Part shown: positions 36,738 through 44,371 of the stretch, piece after piece
Numbering within the stretch: position 1 is the stretch's first letter
Layout: the number at the start of each line of letters is the position of its first letter
Assembly: GCF_029240175.1 (NCBI RefSeq)
Contig: NZ_JARBTM010000016.1
Span: 215,352 to 279,351 of the forward strand
Reading direction: 5' to 3'
Length of the DNA stretch: 64,000 nt
Source: Anaerosolibacter sp.
Lineage (GTDB): Bacteria > Bacillota > Clostridia > Peptostreptococcales > Thermotaleaceae
Made by a program: the position numbers and the translations under genes
Notes under the pieces: generated by a model
The model's input: only the letters and a program-made list of their open reading frames with translations
Database searches by the model: none
What the model was told of the DNA's origin: nothing

Positions 36738-38435
36738 ATGAGAATACCGTCTATAAGCAAGCTATTTAAATCTTTTACTTTCTTCATCCTTATAGTCACA
36801 GCGCTTGTAGTAAATATTATATTATTTGGCTACAACTTAAGTATAGATTGGTATGATTATATAACTGGAATAAGCTGTCTCATTCTCAGTATTCTTGGAG
36901 TGCTTTATTCATCACACCTTAATATTAAGATGCTAAGCATAGGATGGTCATTGGTCGCTGCCTCATTTTTAATAGATGTTTTTGATGAATTGGAATTTAT
37001 CAGTGCGCTTCACCAGATAATTGATATGCTAGACCTTTTCGTAGAAAAACCTTTCCTTCTTCTAGGGATGATAATCATCTCCCATGGATTCTATAGTACG
37101 ATATTAAAACAAAATAGACTCTTGAATACCCTGAAATATACATCTTCCCATGATTCATTGACTAGATTACCTAACAAAGACTTTATCATTAAAGAACTTA
37201 CCCGTTTCATTGATCACGCCCATAAGCAAAGCTCTTTAATCGCTGTTTTATTTATCGATCTAGATAATTTTAAGATATTGAATGATACTTTCGGACATAG
37301 CTTTGGAGACCTTGTTTTACAGAAAGTGACTGAAAGATTAAATCGACTGACCGATGATAAAATCATTTTAGCTCGTATTTCTGGAGATGAGTTTTTGATT
37401 ATAGTCCATAGTTTATATTCAGTAGATGCTGTAGAAGAGATGGCGAAAAAAATTCTCAATCAGTTACATACACCCATTAAAACAGAAATTACTTCTGTAC
37501 ATATTAGCTGCAGTATAGGTATTTCTATGTTTCCCTATGATGGGTGTACCGTTGACACCTTGATAAAAAATGCAGATATGGCCATGTATAGGGCTAAGTC
37601 AAAAGGGAAAAACCGCTACAACTTCTATGACAGCGCCATGGGAGAGGCTATAGCCCTAAAACAGGATACCTCTGAGAAGATTCGAGAGGCACTTGGGAAA
37701 AATGAATTCATTCTCCATTATCAACCAAAGGCTGCTCTCCGTAATAACGAAATTACTGGAATAGAGGCCTTAGTGCGATGGACTCACCCAGATCTGGGAC
37801 TGCTCTATCCAAACAATTTCATTCCTATAGCAGAAGAAACCGGTCTTATAAAGGAGATCGACAAGCTTGTGCTGAAATTGGTATGTCTGCAAATAAAAAA
37901 TTGGGAAAATAAAGGTTTGGCCCCTGTAAATATTTCAATAAATATTTCTGCTGCTTTATTTAAAGAAGAAAACTTTTTGAATATGCTTGATCAAATTTTA
38001 GTCGAAACTGCAGCAGATCCTACCTGTATCAGCATTGAGATTACAGAAACACTTGCCATTGAAGATATTCATCATACAGCCTATACCTTAGGTGAAATAC
38101 AGAAAAGAAACATAAAAATCCTTCTTGATGATTTCGGAAAAGGCTATTCATCCCTTAGTTATCTCAAGGAACTTCCCATAGATGTATTAAAGATCGATAA
38201 ACAATTCATTGACGGCATTTCTAAGAGTCAGAAGGATGAAGCTATTATCAAAGCCATTGTTGCCATGGCCAAAGCATTAGAGATACAGGTACTTCCTGAA
38301 GGCGTTGAAACATCACAACAGCTGGAGTTTTTAGGCACCCTAGGTTGTAATGAGTTTCAAGGTTATTTATTTAGCAAGCCCCTCCCTGCCCATGAGATTG
38401 AAGACACGTTTCTATCGGCCAAATCAGGTATTTAA
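36738..38435 (+). CDS. GGDEF-EAL membrane protein (c-di-GMP turnover)
   Basis: About four membrane helices (1-115) are followed by a GGDEF domain with signature SGDEF (215-219) and no RxxD I-site in front. An EAL domain follows, with EAL at 343-345, NISINISA, EITET, DDFGKGYSS (464-465 pair) and EGVET. All EAL metal ligands I look for are present, so c-di-GMP phosphodiesterase activity is likely. The GGDEF part may be a weak cyclase or a GTP-sensing regulator. The ATG at 36738 follows AAGGGG. Monocistronic and divergent from the MazG-like gene. Confidence 0.92.
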   Translation: MRIPSISKLFKSFTFFILIVTALVVNIILFGYNLSIDWYDYITGISCLILSILGVLYSSHLNIKMLSIGWSLVAASFLIDVFDELEFISALHQIIDMLDLFVEKPFLLLGMIIISHGFYSTILKQNRLLNTLKYTSSHDSLTRLPNKDFIIKELTRFIDHAHKQSSLIAVLFIDLDNFKILNDTFGHSFGDLVLQKVTERLNRLTDDKIILARISGDEFLIIVHSLYSVDAVEEMAKKILNQLHTPIKTEITSVHISCSIGISMFPYDGCTVDTLIKNADMAMYRAKSKGKNRYNFYDSAMGEAIALKQDTSEKIREALGKNEFILHYQPKAALRNNEITGIEALVRWTHPDLGLLYPNNFIPIAEETGLIKEIDKLVLKLVCLQIKNWENKGLAPVNISINISAALFKEENFLNMLDQILVETAADPTCISIEITETLAIEDIHHTAYTLGEIQKRNIKILLDDFGKGYSSLSYLKELPIDVLKIDKQFIDGISKSQKDEAIIKAIVAMAKALEIQVLPEGVETSQQLEFLGTLGCNEFQGYLFSKPLPAHEIEDTFLSAKSGI

Positions 38436-38665
38436 CTAGTCCTTAAATTGTTCTTTAAGGAACTCTTTGTCTAAAAATAAATTTCTCTAAAATGATAAAA
38501 AATGGAACAAATACGAAAAAAAAATGTCTTCTTTTTGAGAACAATTATGAAAGGATAACGTAACGTTTAATCTATAGGAATAATTGATGCATAAAACTAG
38601 AGGTAATCTATATCTATGCAAAAATAATAACCTCATAATAAATTAGGAAATAGGAGTGATGGATA

Positions 38666-39505
38666 ATGTTAAAGAGAGTACTAATTTTTACTGCTATTGC
38701 TGCTGTAATAATGGTCAGAGTCTGGATATTAAGAGATACTCATGTCACTGAAATAGAGGTTAATGATAATATAAATGCAGTTGAAGAAGGAGTACTTAAA
38801 GATAATAAAAGTTATGTTTTAAGTGTATCCCCGAGTGGTGATAAAGAAATAGCGTGTACTGGTGATAATGAATTAGTACTTCATGTGAAAAGTGGCAATC
38901 AAGAGACTATGAAGGTTATCTACCAGAATTATTCGCCATTATCAGAGGATCCATATTCAATGTATAATTTAGAAAAATATAATATACAATGGTCTCAAAA
39001 TGAAGGATATATTTTTATAAGGAATAGCATTTATGATATCGAAACTGATAAATTAATAGAAATAAAAGATAATGTAGCGTTCATGTGGGTCGGTAATAAA
39101 GGACTGTATATGGATAATGGATATTACTACACAATGAATTTTGATGATGGTTACTCCAATTATATGGCTATATCTAAGAAAATAAATATTTTTGATGCAG
39201 GTAATATTAGCACCCTTGCCTATGCAGAAGATGATAAGTACTTTGTATGGGATAATATACATATGGAGAACATGTTTGATATCACAGATGATTGCTTGAT
39301 TATGAATAAAGCTTCTTTGAAATATAAGGCTGGAGATCTTCAGGAGATAATAAATAAAGAGTATCCAGGGATGGTAAAAGCAATATATAAGAAGAAAGGG
39401 ATAGATCGTTTTGATTGTCCTGAAGAAGCTATAGCGAACGGTAGTTATTATTTAGAAAACATAAAATCTCTAAAAATACCATTGAATTTAAACAATAAAA
39501 AATAA
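38666..39505 (+). CDS. membrane-anchored protein of unknown function
   Basis: No family recognised. The 279-aa product begins with a membrane helix (about 4-22: RVLIFTAIAAVIMVRVWIL) followed by an extracytoplasmic domain rich in beta strands and aromatic residues. Recurring pieces (YVLSVSPSGDKEIAC; MWVGNKGLYMDNGYY) resemble TolB-like propeller blades. The ribosome site is AGGAGTGATGGATA, and the last codon lies inside the terminator stem at 39490-39535. It sits in the accessory stretch before the L,D-transpeptidase gene. Confidence 0.65.
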   Translation: MLKRVLIFTAIAAVIMVRVWILRDTHVTEIEVNDNINAVEEGVLKDNKSYVLSVSPSGDKEIACTGDNELVLHVKSGNQETMKVIYQNYSPLSEDPYSMYNLEKYNIQWSQNEGYIFIRNSIYDIETDKLIEIKDNVAFMWVGNKGLYMDNGYYYTMNFDDGYSNYMAISKKINIFDAGNISTLAYAEDDKYFVWDNIHMENMFDITDDCLIMNKASLKYKAGDLQEIINKEYPGMVKAIYKKKGIDRFDCPEEAIANGSYYLENIKSLKIPLNLNNKK

Positions 39506-39535
39506 TAGGCTTTTGCCTATTATTTTTTATTGTTT
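39490..39535. terminator. long perfect inverted-repeat terminator
   Basis: The 21-nt arms 39490-39510 and 39515-39535 are exact complements around a TTTT loop. The left arm includes the stop codon of the gene ending at 39505. T-runs on both strands let it serve the convergent genes. Confidence 0.85.
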
Positions 39536-39546
39536 AATGAAGTTCT

Positions 39547-40011
39547 TTATGGCCTTTCCTTTTGAGTACCATAGATACCAATGTAACCAGTTCCACCGTA
39601 TGCACTAACAAGATCAGCAAGAGTCTTTTGATCGCTGTTAGAAACTCTAATACAACCATGGGTAGGTCTCAATGGCGCCCATGTCCCACTAGTTGCTGGG
39701 TCCCCACCGTGAATCATAATACCACTTCTTCCTGCTTGCTCAGCTTGCAAAGCGTGTCCACCAATTGGGTCTAAAGAAATTCTCCTATATGGTCCATAAC
39801 TAGAGGTTGGGGAACCTGCACCTACCAAAGAACCATCATATGAACCGGTAGGAGTGTCCCCATTGGTAGCCCACCATTGGGTATGATCTGGGCACTCGCT
39901 GCCTCTTCCTAAACAGTCACAAGTATGAACAACACTTCCATTAGCATACATTTTTAATGTGCCTTTATAATCCCTGTTTTCAGGGAGATTGATTTCAATT
40001 GACCAAGCCAT
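39547..40011 (-). CDS. signal-less L,D-transpeptidase (YkuD-fold) protein
   Basis: The 154-aa protein is essentially one YkuD domain. It has the L,D-transpeptidase signature HGGDPATSGTWAPLRPTHGC with catalytic Cys in THGCIRVSN (about residue 125) and the upstream IMIHGG histidine. There is no signal peptide or membrane helix, unusual for an enzyme that makes 3-3 peptidoglycan cross-links. It is preceded by the conserved ~200-nt leader (40017-40226) also found before the SH3 gene, with AAAGGAGG just before the ATG. It is probably released by lysis or by the mini-holin-like protein nearby. That is inference. Confidence 0.85.
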   Translation of the reverse strand: MAWSIEINLPENRDYKGTLKMYANGSVVHTCDCLGRGSECPDHTQWWATNGDTPTGSYDGSLVGAGSPTSSYGPYRRISLDPIGGHALQAEQAGRSGIMIHGGDPATSGTWAPLRPTHGCIRVSNSDQKTLADLVSAYGGTGYIGIYGTQKERP

Positions 40012-40016
40012 TTAAT

Positions 40017-40226
40017 ATTCCTCCTTTTATTTTTTATCTTTCTAGGCGTCTACTCTCTGGCCAGTTCGTTTTGCCCTACACTAAATAAAAAGGGGAAAAA
40101 GGATGGAAAATCAACCAAATCCTAAAAAATAAATTCCTGAAAATTTCTTCAGGAATGGTTGATTTTTTTCTAAAAAATCCTTTATATAGATCAAATCTTC
40201 TTTAGGAGGAATTTGATACTTTTTTA
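40017..40226 (-). promoter_or_regulatory. duplicated structured leader, copy A
   Basis: In the sense strand: hairpin ATCAAAT/ATTTGAT; a TATATAAAGGA tract; a long stem (AAATCAACC with GGTTGATTT) that holds an inner hairpin ATTCCTGA/TCAGGAAT; and an outer AAAGGAT/ATCCTTT. The most conserved ~80 nt come last (TAGTGTAGGGCAAAACGAAC, then TGGCCAG, GAGTAGACGCCTAGAAAG) before AAAAGGAGG. Nearly the same sequence stands before the SH3 gene. I do not recognise a known riboswitch class. Bases 40227-40600 hold no gene. Confidence 0.75.
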
Positions 40227-40601
40227 CTTTCTTTAGGTCTTTGGAACGTCGATAAATAGTACAATACCGCTTATACTATATGGTGGACATTCCAACCATA
40301 GGTAGTAGAGTAATTCAATATTATCAATACTATTAAACCTCTATTCAAAATAACTTCTGGCACATAACTGCAACCGAAAGAATGTTTAGGTTTATCATAA
40401 GAAATTACCTACCATATAAAATAAGCAGAATAGCCGTTTTAGATATGGAAGTCATAAAAGGTAAGTAGTTAATTGTGGTTAATTTTTGAAATATAAACAA
40501 ATAATGGAACATATCTCCAGTTAAAAGTGTCTTACTGTTAAGAAACTAAAAAAGGGGGAATAAAATCTTAAAAGATCGTTATACTGATATGTAGTTATTT
40601 A

Positions 40602-40630
40602 TTTACATTTTTTTACTTTTAAGTTATAAT
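40602..40630 (+). promoter_or_regulatory. sigma-A-type promoter of the DUF881 gene
   Basis: TTTACA (40602-40607), a 17-nt spacer and TATAAT (40625-40630), 54 bp before the gene. Confidence 0.75.
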
Positions 40631-40683
40631 TCGTTAGTATTGCGTTAGTAAAAGAGAAATAAGATATGTAAGGAGCTGTTAGT

Positions 40684-41235
40684 ATGATATCACTATTAAG
40701 AAAAAATTCACTAAAGTTTATAGTTCCAATAGTAGCATTTTTAATGGTAACAGGATGTACAAACGTAGAAAAATCAGTATCGCTAGAACAAAACATGGAA
40801 AACAAAGAAATACTCGCAGGAGCAGTAGATGTCGAAGGTGAGGGTATTAGTATAATGCTCACAGATAATGAGACCCAGATAAATAATCCAAATAATATTA
40901 TTCATGATGTTGACCTTACTAAAATTATAAATCTATTAACATCTGCTGGAGCAGAAGTCATTTCTATAAATGATGAACGATTAATTTCAGTAAGCAAGAT
41001 AAAAGCTAATAATATGATGATACAAATAAATAATAATGAATACAGTAGTCCTTTTGTTATCAGAGCTATAGGAGATTCTGAAACATTAAATAATGTATTG
41101 AATGCTGAAGAAAGCTATCTTAGTTTATTGAGAGAACATATAGATATAAAAATAGAAAAGCATGAAAAATTATTTATCCCTAAGTACACAGGAAATATAC
41201 ATTTTAACTATGCTAAGTCAGCAGAAAAAAAATGA
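40684..41235 (+). CDS. DUF881-type lipoprotein
   Basis: A 183-aa protein with a signal peptide and lipobox VTGC (Cys about residue 22). A DUF881 domain follows, recognised by the run GEGISIMLTDNE..., IIHDVDLTKIINLLTSAGAEVISINDERLI and PFVIRAIGDSETLNN. DUF881 proteins cluster with division and sporulation genes, but their role is unknown. This copy is alone in an accessory stretch, on the + strand between two minus-strand wall-type genes. A strong promoter and a following terminator make it a single-gene unit. Confidence 0.85.
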   Translation: MISLLRKNSLKFIVPIVAFLMVTGCTNVEKSVSLEQNMENKEILAGAVDVEGEGISIMLTDNETQINNPNNIIHDVDLTKIINLLTSAGAEVISINDERLISVSKIKANNMMIQINNNEYSSPFVIRAIGDSETLNNVLNAEESYLSLLREHIDIKIEKHEKLFIPKYTGNIHFNYAKSAEKK

Positions 41236-41369
41236 AGTTTCTTTAATATATAACTAGAATTTACAAATATAAATTTATATAAAACACATTATCTAAAACA
41301 AATATTATAGATTCTAGTGTTAAATCCATACCTAGTAAAATCCTTTAAACCATTAATAACCCTTATAAA

Positions 41370-41409
41370 AAAGAATCTTCACCTTGATTTTCCAAGGCGA
41401 AGATTCTTT
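41370..41409. terminator. bidirectional terminator between DUF881 and SH3 genes
   Basis: The 17-nt arms 41370-41386 and 41393-41409 pair with a single mismatch, with a T-run on the + strand and an A/T-rich tail on the minus strand. Confidence 0.85.
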
Positions 41410-41418
41410 TTGTTATTA

Positions 41419-41640
41419 TTAGAAACCAATTTTTGACCAATCGGAAGGAATGGTACGATCTAGATATACTGTTACAGTATCTCCATGGTATAGTGTTCCA
41501 ATTATGGAGCCACTTGTTGAAGGTATAGATCTAACATTTAAATAACTATTAGGATCTTGTAAATTAACAACTGCAGGCCATGATGATCCCCTATTAACAT
41601 CAGATTTCAAATATTGTGATTTAACATATCCAATACCCAT
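41419..41640 (-). CDS. small SH3-domain protein, signal-less
   Basis: The 73-aa protein is one bacterial SH3 (SH3_3) domain: VNLQDPNSYLNVRSIPSTSG and IIGTLYHGDTVTVYLDR are its typical strands. There is no signal peptide. Such domains bind peptidoglycan peptides or act with wall hydrolases. The upstream leader at 41645-41855 matches that of the L,D-transpeptidase gene, so the two genes should be co-regulated. AAAAGGAGG lies about 8 nt before the ATG. Confidence 0.82.
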   Translation of the reverse strand: MGIGYVKSQYLKSDVNRGSSWPAVVNLQDPNSYLNVRSIPSTSGSIIGTLYHGDTVTVYLDRTIPSDWSKIGF

Positions 41641-41644
41641 ATAA

Positions 41645-41855
41645 ATAATCCTCCTTTTACGTTTTATCTTTCTAGGCGTCTACTCCCTGGCCAGTTCGTT
41701 TTGCCCTACACTAAATAAAAAGGGGGAAAGGGATCGAAAATCAACCAAATCAAAAAATAATTTCTAAAAATTTTTTCAAAAGAGGTTGATTTTTTTCAAA
41801 AAAATCCGTTTTATATATAGAGATCAAATTTTCTCTAGGGAAATTTGATATTTTT
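41645..41855 (-). promoter_or_regulatory. duplicated structured leader, copy B
   Basis: Same order of elements as copy A: ATCAAATT/AATTTGAT hairpin, TATATATAAAACGGA, an AATCAACC/GGTTGATT stem with a more decayed inner hairpin, then the near-identical 80-nt block ending GAGTAGACGCCTAGAAAG and AAAAGGAGG. The copies differ mostly in loops and in the inner stem, which suggests selection for structure. The 5' end approaches the LexA-type box at 41869. Confidence 0.75.
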
Positions 41856-41868
41856 TTCTAAATTTAAT

Positions 41869-41898
41869 CGAACTTACGTTCGTAAATTATGATATAAT
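41869..41898 (+). promoter_or_regulatory. LexA-type operator and extended -10 promoter
   Basis: CGAACTTACGTTCG (41869-41882) is a perfect dyad of the GAAC-N4-GTTC type used by Gram-positive LexA. It overlaps the -35 region of TGATATAAT (41890-41898), an extended -10. The sigma-factor operon starts about 190 bp downstream, so the operon should be damage-inducible. Bases 41899-42088 show no gene. Confidence 0.7.
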
Positions 41899-42088
41899 CT
41901 GGATATGTATTGTTATTTAATTATAATAATTGACCTAATTTTAAATTTTTTAGATAAATGTATATAAAATGGTTGACTGAATTTACTTTTTAGACGTCTT
42001 ATATATTAAAGAGATTAATTTTTAACAATCTCTAAAATGAATCTTATTGGTTAACAGGTTACAGGGGGTTACACAAGGAGGGGATAAG

Positions 42089-42625
42089 GTGGATAGTTTA
42101 GCAAAGAAGTTTTTGGAGGAAGATACGGCAAATAAGGATCTATACGTCCAGGGAATTATCTTCAAAAATGACAGTTTTTTAAATGTCCTCAATCAAAAGT
42201 TTAATGATTACCTGTTTCGAATCAATCTCTACAGCTACATAAAGAAGACCATTTTCTATGCAGCCATGGATCTAAAGAAAAAGGATAGTGAAATCAGAGA
42301 AAAAGAAGGGCTATACCTAAATGTATTAGATGCTGATTTTGAAGAGGAAAAGATCAACACCATTGCCGATGCCCCTATGGATTTTGCAGAAGAAATCTAT
42401 AGGGATCAAGAAGATATAGATTATCGAGACCTATTTACGGACAAGGAAGTCCTAGAAGCCATAAGCACATTAACAGACAGGCAAAAACAAATCATCCATG
42501 AATGCATTATTAAAGATAAAGAAGAAGAGACGTTGGCTAAGGAGCTGGGAATCAGCAAGCAAGCCGTTAATAAAATTAAGAAAACTGCTTTAGATAAGTT
42601 AAGGAAACAGATAGGAGGGAAGTAG
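42089..42625 (+). CDS. SigO/YvrI-like sigma-70 family factor
   Basis: The 178-aa product has an N-terminal region resembling SigO (IIFKNDSFLNVLNQKFNDYLFRINLYSYIKKTIFYAAMD). The C-terminal region 4 is clear (ALSTLTDRQ-type: AISTLTDRQKQIIHECIIKD, then EETLAKELGISKQAVNKIKK). Region 2 is poorly developed, as expected for a SigO partner that borrows region 2 from RsoA. GTG at 42089 follows AAGGAGGGG; the longer TTG reading has no site. It heads a three-gene operon behind the LexA-type box and probably directs polymerase to the leader promoters at 40.2 and 41.9 kb. Confidence 0.85.
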   Translation: MDSLAKKFLEEDTANKDLYVQGIIFKNDSFLNVLNQKFNDYLFRINLYSYIKKTIFYAAMDLKKKDSEIREKEGLYLNVLDADFEEEKINTIADAPMDFAEEIYRDQEDIDYRDLFTDKEVLEAISTLTDRQKQIIHECIIKDKEEETLAKELGISKQAVNKIKKTALDKLRKQIGGK

Positions 42626-42627
42626 AC

Positions 42628-42774
42628 ATGGAAATATTAAATGAATTCGTTTCAACATTGGGCTTCCCTATTGCCGTCACAGCCTTTCTATTGGTTCGAA
42701 TTGAAAAGAAGCTAGATGAACTCAATAAAACCCTATTACTCGTGATTGAGACCCTGGGAAAAACCCAGCATTAA
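42628..42774 (+). CDS. YvrJ/UviB-like small membrane protein
   Basis: A 48-aa protein (MEILNEFVSTLGFPIAVTAF followed by LLVRIEKKLDELNKTLLLVI). One membrane helix leads to a charged helical tail, the YvrJ pattern that is also close to UviB/BhlA mini-holins. AGGAGG lies about 9 nt before the ATG, 2 bp after the sigma gene, so they are co-translated. In Bacillus yvrJ lies in the sigO-rsoA operon. A role in membrane permeabilisation or signalling is inference. Confidence 0.85.
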   Translation: MEILNEFVSTLGFPIAVTAFLLVRIEKKLDELNKTLLLVIETLGKTQH

Positions 42775-42787
42775 AGGAGGTTAGCCT

Positions 42788-43012
42788 ATGAGTGATGCAT
42801 TTCTAAGACAATTGTTTGATGCAGCCCAACGTGGAGATGGTGATGCCATAGGAGCTATCTTGGATATATTTCAACCCATGATCTATAAAAATAGCTGTAT
42901 CAATGGATGCTTCGATTGTGATTGTTTTCAGGAACTTTGTATTAAATTTATATACTGTATCAAAAACTTCAAATTTACGAACATATCAGACATAACAAAT
43001 TATTTTAGTTAG
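42788..43012 (+). CDS. RsoA-like sigma subunit (HTH_16)
   Basis: The 74-aa product (LRQLFDAAQRGDGDAIGAIL, DIFQPMIYKNS, DCDCFQELCIKFIYCIKNF) matches the HTH_16/RsoA type that supplies sigma region 2 (core binding and -10 melting) to SigO. AAAGGAGG precedes the ATG by 8 nt. With the region-4 protein two genes upstream it can form a complete bipartite sigma factor. A terminator follows at 43088. Confidence 0.82.
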   Translation: MSDAFLRQLFDAAQRGDGDAIGAILDIFQPMIYKNSCINGCFDCDCFQELCIKFIYCIKNFKFTNISDITNYFS

Positions 43013-43018
43013 ATTACC

Positions 43019-43050
43019 GAACGCAACACAATAGTAATTGTGTTGCATTC
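43019..43050. repeat. palindrome built on GAAxGCAACA
   Basis: Arms GAACGCAACACAAT and ATTGTGTTGCATTC pair with one mismatch around an AGTA loop, just after the RsoA-like gene. The half-site is shared with 43128-43170. Confidence 0.75.
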
Positions 43051-43087
43051 AGTAAAAACCATGTAAATATTGATATGACTATCATAG

Positions 43088-43119
43088 AAGGTGATTATAC
43101 TAATCACCTTTTTATTTTG
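43088..43119 (+). terminator. terminator of the sigma operon
   Basis: AAGGTGATTA and TAATCACCTT (10 bp, perfect, 3-nt loop) followed by TTTATTTTG. Confidence 0.9.
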
Positions 43120-43127
43120 TTGTTTTT

Positions 43128-43170
43128 GAATGCAACATATTATATGATGTATATATAATATGTTGCATTC
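43128..43170. repeat. second palindrome with GAATGCAACA half-sites
   Basis: The 18-nt arms 43128-43145 and 43153-43170 are exact complements around a 7-nt loop; both start or end in GAATGCAACA. It lies 20 bp before the small membrane protein gene. It could be a recombinase or repressor site. Confidence 0.8.
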
Positions 43171-43189
43171 TATTTTAGGGGGAATTGGG

Positions 43190-43423
43190 ATGAATCTATT
43201 TAGCTTTTTTGTACTTTCTATTTTCTGTGCTGCAGTGGGTCTTTTTATACCGATGCCTTTTCCAGGTGCAGCTGTAGGTCTTATCTTTGGTGCAGCCATG
43301 AGCATTTTCATCTTGCTGATGGATGTGATGAAACGATTAGATTCTTTGGAAAAAAAGATGGAAGAAAAGAGTAGAAGAATAAGAAGGAGCCAAGAACATG
43401 AACACCGTAGAACCCATTCGTGA
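43190..43423 (+). CDS. small two-helix membrane protein
   Basis: A 77-aa product, MNLFSFFVLSIFCAAVGLFI..., with two hydrophobic helices (about 4-20 and 25-43) and a basic/acidic coiled tail (KRLDSLEKKMEEKSRRIRRS). The design resembles phage or holin-associated accessory proteins, but no family is recognised. ATG at 43190 follows GGGGGAATTGG. Its 3' end overlaps the recombinase start by 26 bases. Confidence 0.6.
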   Translation: MNLFSFFVLSIFCAAVGLFIPMPFPGAAVGLIFGAAMSIFILLMDVMKRLDSLEKKMEEKSRRIRRSQEHEHRRTHS

Positions 43424-43990
43424 TAAGAAAAAGATTGATGCTATAAAGAAGTACCTGTTGGGAGCTGGGAAGATCCGAGACTATTGTCTATTCGTTTTAG
43501 GGATCAACACCGGCCTTAGGGTTTCGGATCTTCTGGATCTGAAATGGAGTGACGTCCTGGATGAAAAAAAGAAGTTTAAAGACCACATTTATATCCGGGA
43601 AGGGAAGACCGGAAAAGAAAAGAAATTTCCCATCAATGAGAGCGCCCAGGATGGCCTAAAACGACTTTTAAAGGATCAGTATAACCTGGATATGCTTGTC
43701 CAATTTTTACCTCTAGAAAAGGAAATATGGCCGCCATATCACGATCTATGGCGTGGCGTACTATAAACGATGCATGTAGAGCTGTGGGGGTTACGGGAAA
43801 CATTGGAACCCATACCTTGAGAAAGACCTGGGGCTACTGGGCATGGAAGAGTGGTGTGCCGCTGCCGATCATCATGGAAGTATTAAACCACAGCAGCTTA
43901 ACAGTAACCAAAAGATATCTTGGGATCACCCAAGATGAGATCAACGATGCCTATATGAGATTGAATTTATTATGCAAGGGAGGCTATAAG
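43398..43990 (+). pseudogene. tyrosine recombinase/integrase with a frameshift
   Basis: A phage/Xer-type recombinase. Catalytic motifs are present in two frames: NTGLRVSDLL (Arg I) in the first, and GTHTLRKTW (HxLR), LNHSSLTVTKRYL (His and nucleophile Tyr) in the second. The frames meet at the T5 run 43704-43708; one more T would join them and give FTSRKGN, a typical linker. After the usual end AYMRLNL no stop follows; the frame runs on into the next ORF. Start ATG at 43398 follows AGGAGCC. The coordinates mark the likely original extent. Damage in a homopolymer could also be a sequencing error. Confidence 0.8.
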
Positions 43991-44284
43991 TTGGATTTAT
44001 TTTTAGTAATAATAATATATTTCATCGTAGTAGATCCTTTCATAAGGCAAAGAATCCGCTCAAAAGCAATGCAGAAAAAAATAGAATCACTAGGTGGTCA
44101 GGTAATTAAGATAAAAAAAATGCACAAAGGTTTTTTTACTGCAGGACCCTTTGATGCATTTAAAGGTGATTGGATTGGGAAGGGCTACGGTATTTATAAG
44201 GTGGACTATATATTAGATGACTTACCTAAATCTATATATGTTAAATTCTTTGGTTACTCTCGAAATGGGGAATGGAAAGAATAA
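43991..44284 (+). CDS. small membrane-anchored protein of unknown function
   Basis: TTG at 43991 follows AAGGGAGG by 7 nt, so this is better read as a separate 97-aa gene than as the tail of the recombinase. It has one N-terminal helix (LFLVIIIYFIVVDPFI), then a basic segment (KKIESLGGQVIKIKKMHKG) and a beta-type C-terminus ending SRNGEWKE. No family is recognised. It is the last gene before the conserved ECF S-component. Confidence 0.6.
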   Translation: MDLFLVIIIYFIVVDPFIRQRIRSKAMQKKIESLGGQVIKIKKMHKGFFTAGPFDAFKGDWIGKGYGIYKVDYILDDLPKSIYVKFFGYSRNGEWKE

Positions 44285-44344
44285 CTTCTAACTTTTCCCT
44301 AAATACAATTTTAAGGAATAACAAAATAAATCAAGACTATACAA

Positions 44345-44371
44345 AACAAAAAGAGAGATTTGCATCTCTCT
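44345..44371 (-). terminator. terminator of the ECF S-component gene
   Basis: AGAGAGAT and ATCTCTCT around a GCAA loop, then TTTTTGTTTTG on the minus strand, beginning at the stop codon. Confidence 0.85.

Noticed and set aside
40017..41855. Known riboswitch (c-di-GMP, preQ1, ydaO, T-box) in the duplicated leader
   Set aside because: None of the conserved core motifs of those classes is present; only a loose resemblance to GGGCAAA of c-di-GMP-I was seen.
43727..44284. Single fused integrase-membrane protein
   Set aside because: A ribosome site and TTG start at 43991 mark a separate gene, and the recombinase motifs continue from the first frame across a one-base shift.
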